From Asterias rubens (taxonomy: Eukaryota > Echinodermata > Asteroidea > Forcipulatida > Asteriidae), in contig NC_047072.1 in assembly GCF_902459465.1 (NCBI RefSeq), forward strand, positions 17,899,776-17,963,775: a DNA stretch of 64,000 bases, written 5' to 3'. How positions within the stretch are numbered: the first letter of the stretch is position 1; each line of letters begins with the position of its first letter. The translations under genes were made by a program, and so were the position numbers. Under the pieces are notes generated by a model, which was not told where the DNA came from, ran no database searches, and saw only the letters and a program-made list of their open reading frames with translations. Shown in pieces: positions 43,701-58,700 of this stretch.

Positions 43701-46700
43701 CTTTTACATGCGTTACACAACACATGGGACCAATGGCTTTACGTCCCATCCGAAGGACGAGGCAATGTTTATGTGTCTTGCTTAAGGACACAAGTGTCAC
43801 CGCTGGGGATTCGAACCCACACTCTGCTGATCAGAAACACCAGAGTTTGAATTCGGTGCTCTTAACCGCTCGGCCACGACACTGGTTTACAAAATGTTTT
43901 AAAACTTTACGTTTTTTTAATTAAAATTTGGTTAGTTATTATCAACAATGTCGTCATAGATCTCCATAACCATTTCGTATACATCTATCATAACTCATTT
44001 TGCTTGATATTTTTGATGTATTTACCTTGCCCCTTTTTGTTTTGTTTTTTTCGAAATGCCACCAATGTTCCTCCTTAGATCTGGACTCAAATTACAGACT
44101 TTTTTGTCAGCAGTGACTCTCACTCCTGAGCATATAATTTTAACATTTAATCTTCCCTAAGGTACGGTCACCTGGAGAAGGTGTGGCATCTTTTGAAGCA
44201 ACTTCTTCCTGAGTTCAAGTTACCCGACCTAGAGGAGCAGCTCAAGACATCGGAGGGCGATGCGGGAGGAAAGAAAGAAAGCAAGCCAGACGACACAGCG
44301 TCCACCAAGGAATCACGCAAAGAAGATAAACCAGTTAAGGAAGGAAAAGAAGGCAAAAGTAAGTGATTGAGTGTAACGATCTTAAAACATTTTCCATTTA
44401 ACAAAACTTTTCGTTCCCACCCGAAGTGTTAGTTTTCACCCAGGAGTATAAATGGGTACATGCGAGGGTAGAGGTTGATATTGTGTATGAAAAAGCCAGT
44501 TTGTCTCCACGGCAACTCAGGGCTGTATACTCCCCAGGGAGCTGAGAAAGATTAAAGGATGTTATTGGCCCAATGACCTAGGGTTGATTTCACAAAATGT
44601 TGGGACTAGTCCTAACTTAGGATTAGTCCTAGGAGATATTAAAAACTTAAGGCTAGTCCTAAGTAAGGACGAGTAACTTGTCCTAACTCAAGATAAGACT
44701 AGTCTTAGCTCTCTATGAAATCCACCTCAGGGCACTATTATGTGAAGCGCATTGAGTTATGTTATTGTGAAATGCACTATATAAGAACTTGTTATTATTA
44801 TCGTCGAGCACAATCTGTCATTGATTCTTCATTCTTTATCACAAAATACAGGCGAGAAATCTGAGAAAGGTGGCAAAGACAGCAGCCACAAAGACCATAA
44901 AGAGGACAAGAAAGACAAGAAAGATAAAGACAAAAACAAAGATATAAGTAAGAAACAATTTCTCTCTTTCACACTTTCTTATAAACTCATGGTATTATTT
45001 TGGAAATCAGTTTGATGCCTATTTAAAAAAGTGACACCCCTAACACCCATTTGAGATGGGCGTTCCAGAGTCGCGTCATACTAAATTCTTAATTAAGTAA
45101 ATGAAAAGTTTGACGTCCAAAAGAATTAGGAGTGACTAGACGCACCAGAAGTTGAAAGATCGTCTGTTTGCAGACGTTCGAGAGGACTCAAGAGCACCTT
45201 GGTTTCTTGTCATGAGATGAACCTAATGTAAATGTTTCCCTTATCTGAAACCAACATTTATTTGGGTCGACCTAGAGTCGCTCCTGATCTATTTAGTTTG
45301 GCGCGACTCTGGCATGTCTTTTAAGTGCACTTGCAGTAACTGATGAGGATATAGTTTATGGTTAACTTTTTTTCTACACTGCGAACAGGCTTAAGGTTTA
45401 TCCCAAAACCATATCGAGCTGTAAAGATGGCACATTCTCTACAAATCTCTCAAAATTTTACTGCTTGGACATGCTGGAGTACTGTTGTTTTTTCTTGTTT
45501 AAGCTTCGTTCTTAAAAGTTAAAGTCCCGCTCTAGTCCCGTCATTTATTGAAGGCTAAATACAAGCAAGTTTTTACTCCAATTGTAACCAATTTCTGTTA
45601 ATCAACCTGTTGTTATTACATTGATTTTGTTTTACCTTAAACTTAAACCTAAAATCCCTAAACCTACCCCCACCTGTAACGAATACATTTTTATTTACTC
45701 CATCTTCTAATAATGTTACTTTTGTTTGACCTTTGCCCTCCACTTAAACCCCAAACCAACTTCCCCCTACTGATCGCAGGACCACCTGAAAAGGAACCAC
45801 TTTTAGGTCTGTGTTTTAACGAGGCATGCCATTTTGAAAAAAAAAACAAAAAACAAGACATCTCTTTTTGCAGTGAACATTTTGTGACTAAGCATGTCTG
45901 GCTTTAATAAAAAACCTCAGAACGGTTTTTTTCCCCCTCTGTTCTGGATTTCTCTATCACTTCCTCGACTCTGTACTTGGCTTTTATTTTTCTATCCTCT
46001 TTCTATCATCTACCCTTTTCTATAACCTCGTTCTTATATCTGTTTGATTTCAAGTCTGGCTTTATCTGTCACTGATTCTGTAACTTTCGTGATTCTGTAC
46101 TTGTCTAAAATTTGCATTTATATTTCTTTTCTTCCCGAAAATTACTTGTTCTTATTTCTGTCTGATTTCAAATCTGAATTTCTCTGCCACTGTTTTTAGC
46201 ACTGTCTTCATTCTGAACTTCCCTGAAATTACATTTGTTGTTCTATCCGAAAGTTACATTGACTTTTCTCTGGCTGATTTCAAGTCCAAATTTCTCTGTC
46301 ATTGATTTTGTCACTGTCTCGATTCTGCCTCTCAAAGTTACCCTGCTCTGATTCCTGTCTGATTTCAAGTCTGAATTTCTCTGTCACTGTTTCTGTCAAC
46401 GTCTTCATTCTGTATTTCTCCGAAATCGGCTTTTTGGAGATGCAACGTTGAGGCGCAAATCACAACAACAACAAAATTAGAAAGAAGTGGCAATATAATT
46501 TACAAATTATGAAAAATTGCAAACATGACCGATGCAAAATGTTAACCTTGATTGTGTTTTCTGTAAAATGCCTGTTGGTCAAATTGGCATCCATGCATGT
46601 CCTCACCATCCCAAAGAAATTGCCCTGCCACGCCCTTGCCACGCCCTTGTTTTTGAGATTTATTGCTGCATTTCATGATATACATGTACATGCATCAGCA

Positions 46701-49700
46701 GCTTTGCTGTGACTCAAATTATAAATGTACGCCCAATGCTGCCAAGCCAACAGTTTGACCTTTAATTTTCCATCCATTAAAGGATTTGGGTACTTCTTGT
46801 TGGACACAAAACACATTGTCCACAGATTAACATTAAGCTAACACAGTTTGAAGATAATGATAGTAGAAAGCTTCCCTGAAAATATTATCTGCTGAGGTGC
46901 TGTAATATTTGAGAAATGAGTAAAACAATGTCACAAAAATAATTTTCGTCTCAGGAGACGAACAAATTAACTTATTATGTACAACTGATTTACCACTACT
47001 TTCACAACAGCTTTTCAAAATAAAGTTTAATTTCTCTCTGTATTTAAAGTCTTTTTTGTATTATTTTCCTGTGCATGTTCAAACTTGTTTTCACTTAGCT
47101 ACTTCAAGGTTTTACTATTTCTCTTTTTTACTCAGTTTAGTAGATTATCTTGGTAACTAGTTCACTAATTCCTCCTTAACTTAGTTAGTAGATTATAAAC
47201 TCATTAGTAACCTAGTCAACTAGTTAGTATTTCACTAATCTTTAAACTATATTTTTGTCAGTCTTTTCCCCTTCAAACTTTACTTATAACTGTGAATACG
47301 ATAAAGTTTCATTTTAGTTTTTGTCTTTATTTTTAATCATGTCATATCATTTATAATCATTTTCTTTCCAGCCATTCACATGAATTATTTTTATTTTTGT
47401 CATAGTGTATATTGATTGCATGATCATTTTATCAGTACATGTAGGAGCATGGTTTTCGGTTTTTAGGCACACCATCACAAATCACATTCACAACCATTTC
47501 ATTCACTAGATTTCATTCACCTCTCCAAGCATGATTTGTACACCTAGAAAATTGTTACACATCTGAGTTTTGCATGTCATGTGTCAGTTCCAGTGGCTTA
47601 TGGCTAGCGACTTATGGCTAGCATTGTGGCTTTCTCTCTCAGCCATGTCAGTGGCAATACTGATGTGTAAGGAACTAGCCAGTAACTGATAGCCACAAAC
47701 ACCGCCTTTATACACTATCCAGAAAGGTGGATTGAGATCCTGGCATTTTTATCTCAACCACAGATCAAGATCTTGTGTTGTATTTACACTAGTGCTTGAT
47801 CCAGCTCTGATCCCACTTTTGATCACAGCAGTCACATAAAGCACAAGCCAAATCCCTGCCATTTCTAGCAAACCGGCAAGACCACATTGAATTGTGATGT
47901 CTTATTAACCTTTGCGTTTACGCTTACTGCTGGAATCCACTTTGCCAGATCTGATCCACCAATTGCAGCATTCAACCCTCCTCAAAAGGTGGATTAAAAT
48001 TGCAAGATCTTGAACCAGGTCTGATCCCGCTTTTTGTGATTACACCAGGGCTAGCAGTAAATTTTGACTTGTGTGTGTGCGTACTCCACGTTACTAAGCA
48101 TTCTACGCTTAAACAGCTAGCGCAGAAATTCGGCGCTTGCATGTTAACGGAGAATGGTGATTGTAAGCGCAGAGTTCGGCGCTTGCATGTTAACGGAGAA
48201 TGGTGATTGTAAGCGCAGAGTTCGGCGGTAAGCAGAGTCATGAAATTGGGCCCAGCTGTTAATCCACATTGCAGGATCAGATCCAGGTCTAATCCACCTT
48301 TCTGGATCTAGTGTAACCGTGGTCCAAGCAGTTATGGATTAATTCAGTAGCGAACATTATCAATCATCCCCATTGATTCATCCATGTTAGTTGAGTTGAG
48401 TATAGAAGGTTAGATTACGATCATCTGTTTTAATGTTGATGTTGGTTTGCCACGGCAAGATGAAATGTGTGGCCTTCACAACATTCATCCATCGTGGATC
48501 ATGTTGCAGTTCTGAATTGATTTGGTTTGCGTTTTCTACTCAGCATACTCTTTAAAGAAAGCCATTGTTGATATTGAGTTGTCATGACGCACCAATGTTC
48601 AAAGATTTAATCAGAGTAGACATGTAGTTACTTGTGTTACTCGCGTTACGTCAACCACAAATCTGGTACAAAACCCATGGACCCCCGTCACAGCGTGCAA
48701 CAATTGTTTTGTTATACCCTGGTAACATTATATCACTTCTCAAAGTTCTGTTGTCATCTTCAAACATTATTACGACAGAGTATTCATAGTTTTACAAACA
48801 GTTGTTCAAATAAGAAACAATTTTTCACTGTTCCCTCGAAGTTCGCGGCTGTTTCGTACAAAGTGCTGAAAATAAACCATTGGTGGGAACGATCAAGGTA
48901 ATGTAAACCAGTGCAAAACTCATGTTACCCTCTGCGCTGTGCGTTTATGCGTAGCGGGCATCCTAAGCCATGGTACATGCAATTTTGTGTAACATCACGT
49001 GATTGGTTCTCGACCAATAAAACTTCACCATTTGTTACCGAGGTATAACAATACATTTTGAAGAATTCATGTCTTTGATAGTATGTGGTTTTGCCTCCTA
49101 CCAACAGACAAAGACCAGCCGACTTTTGTCATACCAGAGACGCCCCAAGTGGCAGTGTTTGTCAGCTACCTGCATCCACCGAAGGTCCCCGTCCGAATAT
49201 CAGTCCTGGGTGAGATGGTAAGTTCTGAATCTGATTTTGATGATTTTGATTCTGAATCTGATTTTTAAGTATGTATTTGATGTAGTCAGCAAAACATCCT
49301 AAAGCCCGGTTCATACTTCATGCGAATGCGAAGCGAATGTTGACGTTATAAATTTGCAACAAATAATTTGCAGCAGTTGAACTCCGCTCTACTCACTTGC
49401 GATTATCACTGCGAAAGGAGGGTCGTTACGTCCTATTCACGTCAAATTCGCTTCACATTCGCGGGAAGTATGAACTCGGGCTTTATGGAAACACCGCACC
49501 AACTTTTGTAAAGAAGAAACTTCTGTTTTAGTCGTGGGAGGTAAACCAACCCAAACTGATTTTGAATCTTTTCTGCAAAGGCAGGGAATTTTTTGGGGGG
49601 ACAAAGCCATGGTTTTGACTTTGTCACTCTTTCTGCCATTTGTATTCGTCTATAAATAGGAGAGCTAATTTCTTGTTATAAGCCAAAAAATGGAATTAGC

Positions 49701-52700
49701 TGTTACAAATTTCTTACCAATCTGCGGTATAAAAGGGACCTACAGTATAAATGCAAAAATAGTTAATGGCCTGACGTTTCACATTGACATTTGAAATTTT
49801 CCTATCGGACTGACGGTTTGAAATTGCTTCTACCCTCTTCATCTCACCGCTTATAGGCTGATGCATCAGAGCGTCTGAGACAAGCAGGTCTATCCCACGT
49901 TTATCCACATCCGCTGCTCATCACACAGACACGCTCGTGCCCCCTTGTGGCTCCTCCTCCACCGCCGAAAATCCCCGCCTGGAAAATGGTACGACCCAAA
50001 AAGAAGAAGCCTGCACCGACAGACGAGGCTGCTGGTAAGGTTTTAAATTGTGTAATCAGACAGAAAGTTTAAGGCCTTGGGGGAAAAAAAAGCCCCTGTC
50101 GCATTGCCACGTGTGAGGGATGGGATGGGGCTTGCAGGAAGGTAGAGCTACACAGAGCCGTGGTTGTTTTGGTCTTGGTCTTTGTGCCCCAAACATTTCT
50201 CATAGACTTAGATATTTGAATGGAATGCTCTTTGCAGAATATTGAAACTCTGTTGCCTTGCTTCGAGGAGTATTTCGAAGGGGCACCTAGGCCAAGAGGG
50301 GCGCAACAGATCAGGCTGTTTCACCATGCTATTGTGCTGTGGTGGCATTGGTTGCTAGTTTGTAAAGTGCTTCCCTCTTAACAATGTAGCCCTGCCGTCG
50401 ATATCACAAAACTCTTCCTAACTTAAGACTAATCTTAGGACTTCAGATAAGTCCCAACCCTGCACTGTGGCATGCAGACCTTAAGATTAATCCTAAGTTA
50501 GGAAGAGTTTGAGTAGAGTTATGCCTTGGTTCTCCTCGGCAATTTTTTTAGGGTGCCATGTTTTTTTTTTGAGGCCTGGCCGTATCCTTCACAATTCAGC
50601 TTCTCAGCTATGAGTAAAGATGATTATCACCCCTTTATTATTATTACTGCGTTTCACTTTTTCTCCATTGTGTTTTATACAGAGCAAGAAGTCAAGAAAC
50701 CAGAGCAGTTTGTGCAGTTGACCTCTCCGTATGTCAACTACAAAGTCAGCCCTATTCCAATCCCAACAGAAATGTAAGTGTAACATTTTTGACTTGAATG
50801 ATTGCAATACATGGTTACGTAGAAAATGTTGTTATGACCCAAAATTTAAATCTGAGACCTGGTGGAACATTTACCATTGAAATATCTGTAAAACAGGCAA
50901 AGGCTGGCTACAGACCTACTGGCTACACTATTGTAGTTTTGTATATTTTGTATATTTATGTAGGATTAAAACATAAGGATAGTTCCAAAAACCAGATATA
51001 CATTCTCTTTTAAATTGACAGTAAGCGGCCGAGATCTTCGTTGTCCCGCGGGGCGTCCCGGGCTGGTACCTCGACTTCTATGCTTGAGATACATGAGGTA
51101 GACGAAAACGCTCCGGAGAGATCGGAAGAAGAAGAGGCCAAGGCTGAGGAGGAGAGAAAGGCACTAGAGTTGAAGAAACTACAGGAGATGAACATGAAGT
51201 CAGAGACTAGGGAAAGTCTACTCTCTGAGGTAAGATTTTTGGTTGTTTTTATTTTTTTCTTGGTAACACTTGAGGAAATGGTTACAGATAGGACTAGGGA
51301 AAGTCTATTCTCTGAGGTGAGGCTTTTTGCTTGGTTTGAATTGGTGTAAGGGTGGGGGTAGCACTTAAGGAAAATGGGTGCTGATAGGACTAGGGAAAGT
51401 CTAGTCTCTTAGGTGAGGCTTTGGGTGTAGGGACTAGGACAAGTCTTTGAGGTTAGGCTTTTTGCTTGGTTTGAATTGGTGTAAGTAAGGGGGTAGCACT
51501 TAAGGAAAATGGGTGCTGATAGGACTAGGTAAAGTCTAGTCTCTGAGGTGAGGCTTTGGGTGTAGGGACTAGGAAAAGTCTAGTCTTTGAGGTTAGGCTT
51601 TTTGCTTGGTTTGAATTGGTGTAAGTAAGGGGGTAGCACTTAAGGAAAATGGGTGCTGATAGGACTAGGTAAAGTCTATTCTCTGATGTGAGGCTTTGAT
51701 TTGACTGGCGTGAAATTACCTCATATTCAAAAACTATGTTACTTCACATTGTCCTATGCTACCAACTGCTCTCTGTTGCCCATCAACAAAATTGTGTTAT
51801 GCTAAAATATATTTTGAATCAAACATGTTCAGCATGCCTTTAATGATTTTTTTGTTTTGCTTTTCTAGAAAGCGACAGATGTCATTTCACCGGTCCCCAC
51901 TTCATGTGCATCACCGATTAGTCGGAGGAAGTCGTCCGCCGTTGTGAAACGAGACAATCGGAGCCCGAAGGTTGAAAACGAGAAAGATATTAAGGATAAA
52001 GATAAGGTAACAGTCATCTTGTTCTGGGGAAAACTTCCTTAATCACTTGGGTATTTTTAAAAAGATTTTCTTGCCCATTCATTATACTGTAATTGTTTCT
52101 TTTTTAGTGTCCGCATGAACTCTTTTGAGCTTTCTGAGTAGTTGATTTCCTTAGGAATTCCCGCCTCGCTAGCTATTGAGACAGAGCTTTCTCTTACATT
52201 GCACCTCGTCTATGGAATTTGCTGCTGCTTGACCTCAGAACACAGAAAAATCCTTCAATCTTCAAACAACACCTCAAAACTCACCTCTTCAAACAAACAT
52301 TGTATATCCTGGACTCTTGGCTTTGCGACCGACGCCCTTGAATGGCATCTTTTGTCAGATACTGTTACCTATTATATTTTGCCTCCAAAGGAGAAAAGTG
52401 CGAGTCCAACTCGTAAGAAGTCAGCTAAGAAAATCAGCAAAGTGGCCGAGAAGACTCCAACTAAAGGAGAGTCGAAGGTCGTCTTGAAGGAACCCAAGGC
52501 TGAGAAAGACACCACAGATAAATCTGGTAGGAAATTTTTCCCTTAAAGGCAGTGTACACTATTGGTAAATACTCAAAATAATTATCAGCATAAAACCTCA
52601 CTTGGTAGAGAGAAATGGGGAGAGGTTGATAGTATAAAACATTGTGAGAAACGGCTCCCTCTGAAGTGACATAGTTTTCGAGAAAGATTTTCCACGAATT

Positions 52701-55700
52701 TGATTTCGAGACCTCAAGTTTAGAATTTGAGGTCTCGAAATCAACCATCTGAAAGCACACAACTTTGTGTGAGAAGGGTGTTTTTTTCTTTCATAGTTAT
52801 CTCGCAACTCCGACGACCAATCGAGCTCAAATTTTCACATGTTTGTTATTTTATGCATATGTTGAGATACACAAAGTAAGAAGACTGGATTTTGACAATT
52901 ACCAATTAATCAGCAACAATTATCATTCGTCCAAAGTCGCCCCATCCTCAAATTGTAATGGGAGTCACCGCCATCACCTGTTCTCTTTCAATTGCTGTTA
53001 TTCTCAGCTCTCCTATGCTTCTACCTCTCAACTTTGTCACATTGTCTATCCAGCACAGCTTAGGGCATTCTCTACCTTGAATTGTACCCTAATAGGTAGA
53101 CCGTCTTTAATTCCCGAGATGCATTGAGGCAAATTGTTTGCTGCAGGCGCAATTTAGTTAAAATTTACACTGAAAGATTGAAAGATTGTGTCACTGATCT
53201 TTGATTGTGTTTCGTAAATAAATTATGTTGTCGTGAATAGTCATGAGCGACACAGTTGGTTCAACATGCGGAAGTCGCGACTATCTTTGTAGTAGTTGTG
53301 GTGGCCCACCCCCCCCAAAAAAAGGTAGTCGCAACTCGACTAAGCACTCAATAAGCGCAACTTTGACACAAGTCCAAGTTGCACTGGTCGCTCAGGCTTA
53401 GCAGCAAGCCCCAATTCAGTGCGGAAACTTCTTACCTCCACAGCCAACCATAACTTTCCAAATTCTTTCTCTACAGAAACTGGCACCTTGAGGCCATCAG
53501 ACGATGCCACTGATGCGATGTCCGTGATGACCGGAGCCGGGGAGGGACTCGGGTCCACCCTGGAGGGTGAGGCTCCCCCGGAGGCAGCCAAGGAGGAGGT
53601 GAAGCTTGAGAAGATGGTACCTAAAGATATCTGGATGGACTTTGAAGACTTCTGTAAATGTTTCAAGTAAGTTTTGATTTTAGCGATTTGAAAACTTCAA
53701 GGAACAATACAGAATTGGTTTTTGCTAACAAAACAGTTGCTGGCAGTGTAAGAATTTTATGTGATCCACCATATACATAGACTGACAAGCCTGTAGAAGT
53801 TTGAGATCGATTTGCCATCTGGGTCACGAGAAAATAGTGAAAAACCGATTACACATTTTGCATGACATCGATTAAAAGTTTGTTTGACTAAAATGCTGAC
53901 TGAGTGAGCATTAAGCTGTGTAGGTCCTGTGTGTACGAGGATTTTAAAAAAAGAACCAAGAACACTTGTTGTGGAGAGTAGGGGTTAGTCCTGGTATTGC
54001 TGGTTTACGTAAGCAAGCACCCATGTTTACAGGTTTCCTCAGACTTGCATTGTTCCAAGATACAGTGTTTAAATTACGTAATATTAATTTAATACCCTGC
54101 TGGGTGTTCAAGGCGCAGTAAAAACCAAAAACTAACAAAACAAACAAGTTTTGAGAAGAGACTTGAATGTTGTGGTACAAAGACAAGATCTAAGATTAAG
54201 TGGTAGAGTGTTCCAGATGCGTGGTGCAGCCGAAGAAAAAGACCTGTCACCCAATGAGTGTCGAGACTTAGGTTCAATGAGGAGAAGCATGGAACTTGAT
54301 CAAAGATTTCTTGATGGAGTGTAAACTTGAAGAAGTTCAGAAATAATCATCGATGGTTTCAACCGTTTATCCACTCCATGCAAAGCTTCAAGCATCACTT
54401 TTTCCGATTACTGACCTTCCATTATTCTCATTCTATTTCCCTTAGGACACTGTACATCTTCCACAAGCCATCAACCTACCTCTGCAACCACAGAGTGTCC
54501 GATCTTAAGGTATTTTATCAAAATTCTTCTTGTTGCTTCTTTATTTTGAAAATAAATTGTCACCATCCCCTCCCCCCCTTGCCAATTCCCCAATCAGGTG
54601 GCGATGTAAAACCGACAACGGCTTGACGTCACAGAGGCGTTACACAGTAAACCGTTAAGTTGGTGCGAAAACTTTGCATCTCTTAAAAACTGCATTTACC
54701 TCATACACACAAGCTTGAAATTGCATGGTGTCTCTATCGTGCAAGACAAGACCCCAGTACCAATACTAGATTTCCAAGAGAGGTTTGCAGTATTGTGAAT
54801 GTCTCGTTTGAGTAGTGTTGGTTCTTAAAAGAACCACTGGTTAACGACTTAACATTTTGATCAGTATGCTCTGATCGACCTATCTTTAGTTCCTGCCGTC
54901 GCGCACCATCGAGCCACGCCCAGAAACCAGCTAAACGCCTACAAGGCACTGAATAAGCAGTATCCAGCAACAGAGTCCAGTATTCTCCTGAAGTCAATCA
55001 GAGCATACCGATTAAGCATTGAGTCGTTAAGCAGCGGTTCTTTTTAGAACCTCTATTTTTTTATTTTATTTTTTTTATTTTTATATGCAAGTCGCCAGAC
55101 ACACAAGGCCTAAAGGCCACTTCAAGGTGTGGGCTACAAGGATTTTTTTCCAGAGGCCTTTGCCACCTACTCCCAGGGCTGAAACAGGGTTACCCCTTTT
55201 ACAGTCCATACGAATGTAGGCTTGGGTATCATCAGTCCGAAGCCTGGCCGTTAGAGCAGAAAGAACTACCTCCCCAATTTTACGTAGCAAGTGTCACGAC
55301 CGGGATTTGAACCCACACTCTGCTGATCAAACACCAGAGCTTGAATCCAGTGCTCTTAACCGCTCGGCCATAACACACCACAAAAAGAGATACTCATTAC
55401 ATGTATACTCAAAGTTTTAAATCGTACTTCATGATGATTCTGTCATTTGACTCAACTTGACATTCTTGTACCTTGGAATTTCTGCTCTCCTTTTAAGTGC
55501 CCACAATTAATCAATTTAATCCTAGTTGCGGCCATTAACATTGTTATTTTGTTCATCTAATGCTTAAAGTTCCGCTTTTCTTGTCTTTCTTATTAACGCT
55601 TACTCTCTACTAAGAAACTGGAAAAATACCTCAAAAACATACAGGTTTGTAGAGCTAAACATCTGGGGGCCCAAGTTTCATTCAGCTACTTTGGTTGGGG

Positions 55701-58700
55701 GCCAAGTTTCATTCAGCTACTTAGCAACTTTGCTAAGCATGAAATAGAATTGCTTAGCAGAAACAGGTTACCAGCCGAAACTCAATGAATCTTAACCAGT
55801 GTGTGAGACTGGTTACCTGAAATGTTGCTGATGTTGCATTTTGGCTGGTAAACCTGTGTTTGCTACGCAAAACTTATTCGTGCTTGGTCGATAAATGTCC
55901 AGGGGTCGATTTTATCAAAGAGTTAGGACTGCTCCTGACTTAGGACTAGTCCTAGGAGATATTAAGGCTAGTCCTATTGTAATGTACATGTTCTACTCCA
56001 GACTTGTACTTATTGCTGTTCATATAAGTCTGCTGCTGGCAGCGATAAGAATTTTTTTTTTTTTTTTTTTTTTTAGAAGAGTAGTCTTAACTCTTTGTGA
56101 AATCAACCCCTGACAGCTTTTTGAAATCGGCCCTATGATTGTTTGTCTTTGAGGAAATGTCATCAGTTTGTGTATTTTGTCCGATTGCTGTGTTTTATTG
56201 TTTATTTTGGAAGGAACAATTCAGGCACAGAATGATGTTGAACATGATGTTGCACTGAATAAATCTATGTTGGCTACTTGCAATGTGGATTTGAGTTCAG
56301 TCAACAGGTTCATGTTTGTCCTACTGATAAATGTTGTAATTAACTCTCCAACTCTTACACATCGATGTAAGGGTAACAAACCAAAGTCAATCTTCTTTAT
56401 CCTCGATGCAAATTTAACATCTATTATATTGTTGCGGTACCTGCTGCTAAAACATAGGGTTTGAACTGCCTCTAGCTACCAGGAAATCTTAAGCTTTAGT
56501 GGATGGAGGGGACTTCTGGTTATTAGCTTCACTAATGCAGAGCAAGTTCTAATAATTAAAATTAGTCTCAGCGTTGACTAGCTTGGTCTAATCATCGTCA
56601 GGAGGCTGTAGAATGTGAGAGATTTTGGTCTATTTATAGGGGTTTAGAGCTGAGGTATCAGTGTAGAACTTATAATTATTCCTGCCTGAATATTGACTAT
56701 ATTTTCTTGTTTATCTTTCTCAACCTCACTATTCCTGCCTGAATATTGACTATATTTTCTTGTTTATCTTTCTCAACCTCACTATTCCTGCCTGAATATT
56801 GACTATATTTTCTTGTTTATCTTTCTCAACCTCACTATTCTTTCCCTATATTTACGTTCCCGATATTCTTGTCTTCATATTCGCCTTGTTTCTGTTTGCC
56901 GAATTCTATCTGTCTTGTTTGCTGAACACAACACTGTTTAAACCTGCTCTTCCAAACATTACCTCATTTTCTCTCAATCCCTTTTTCTGTTTTTGCAAAA
57001 AACCTGCTATCACCACCACCCACACCCTGTCAACATGTTGACCTCTTGACCCCTTCTCTCCCATCCCATAAATCATTCCCCCTTCCCCGGTTCCCCTCTA
57101 TGCCCTCATACATCACAGCTTGAAGCTGCACCTCTGTCTAACATGGTAGGCACGTTTACCAGCCGGCGGAGTGATACTGTAGGTGTTTTATTGCTACCAC
57201 TTTCTTCTTTGTCATGTGATTCCTAAAGGTCATAGTTCATTCGGTTAGAGGTTATAGTTCATTCAGTTTCAGTTCACAACAATAAAGCACTTTGAGGCAC
57301 TGGACGCTTTTGGTAATTACTCAAAATAATTGTCAGCATAAAAAACTTACTTGGTAACGAGCAATGGAGAGCTGTTGATAGTATAAAACATTGTGAAAAA
57401 CGGCTCCCTCTGACATGTCTGAAGTATCAAAGATTTGGAGGAGGTAATTTCTCACTAAAATATTTGAATCTGAAAAAGCCTTTTTTAGGCATCTGAAAGC
57501 ATACAATTGTGCCACAAAGGTGTTTTTTCTTTCAATATTCTCTTGCAACGCTTGATAATTACCAAAGATGTCCAGTGCCTTTAAACCTAAGACAGCAAAT
57601 TTAACACAGCCTAGAAAAAAAAATGTGTGGTGGGGGGGGGGGGTGAATTGTGTAGACAAAAATATTATTCCTTTTGGACTCAACTTAAACGAAAGCCATG
57701 GATACCATTAGGTTAATTTATATATCATGCATGCCTTATTATTTTTTGCTACCTTTGTTAAACACATATCATAAAATGCACTTCATATGAAACTCAATGA
57801 TAAAGCACCATTAATTCTATTCTATTTAGATGGTTATCATTAATCATTTCGTGGGGACTTTTAATAAAATGTAGCCTAATTACCTTCAATCTGTACTCCA
57901 ACATCCTACTTCAACTGTGTTCCACTCACAAGAACAATGCATTTTTTGGCCGACATAAGCCACTCAAGGGGGTGTTCTGCAGTAACATTTGTGGACATCT
58001 CAGAGCGTGACACTGGAAAACGGCTTCATGACCTCTCCGCAATTATGGAACAAAGAGGACCTGACAGTGGAGAGCAGCTGTTGTCATAGCAAAGGCTTAG
58101 TTTGCTCAGTTCGAAGATAAAAAGCAAATGCAAAATAAGTTTGTTTGACAAAAAGCAATCAGTGTGCTTCGTTTTCCCCATCATGACACAAAGATGTTCA
58201 TTCAAAGTTTGTGCTAAATGGTGAACCTGTACTTATCGTTGGCCAAAATTCGCATTGTTCAAGTGAGCGGAATATACCGCTGTTCATCAATGAATTCTAA
58301 ATCTAACTGTCATTTCCTCAATGTGGCAACTAACTCTCTCTTCTTTCATATTTTTTTTCCTCTTCGATTGCCGCTTTTTCTAATGTCAACTTCAGCTCCA
58401 AGTGCCAAAATTTGGACGAGTTTCTCGGCATGAATATTGTTCCGACTCCGTATGTTTATAAACCTCTCATCCTCCGAGGCCCGCTTCATACCTCACTCAA
58501 AATAAAAAGCAAACCCTTAAAGCCTGGTTTATACTTGCAAATGTGAATGATATAGGAATTTTGATGTCACAAGTTGGCATTAGGGACTTTTCGTTTTCGA
58601 CGACGGATGGTTCTGCGACGGTAAAGATGACATTTGGCGTCATCTGCGCATGCGTCGGCTTTGAGGACGGTCGTCCCTCAATTTCTACGACAGTACTTGG

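Noticed and set aside
43584-43850. 88-codon plus-strand ORF
   Set aside because: It falls entirely inside a tRNA-derived SINE in reverse orientation.
52142-52390. Upstream extension of the exon 15 frame as coding
   Set aside because: Another frame of this stretch carries a LINE polymerase end, and a good acceptor (gcctccaaag) starts the exon at 52,391.
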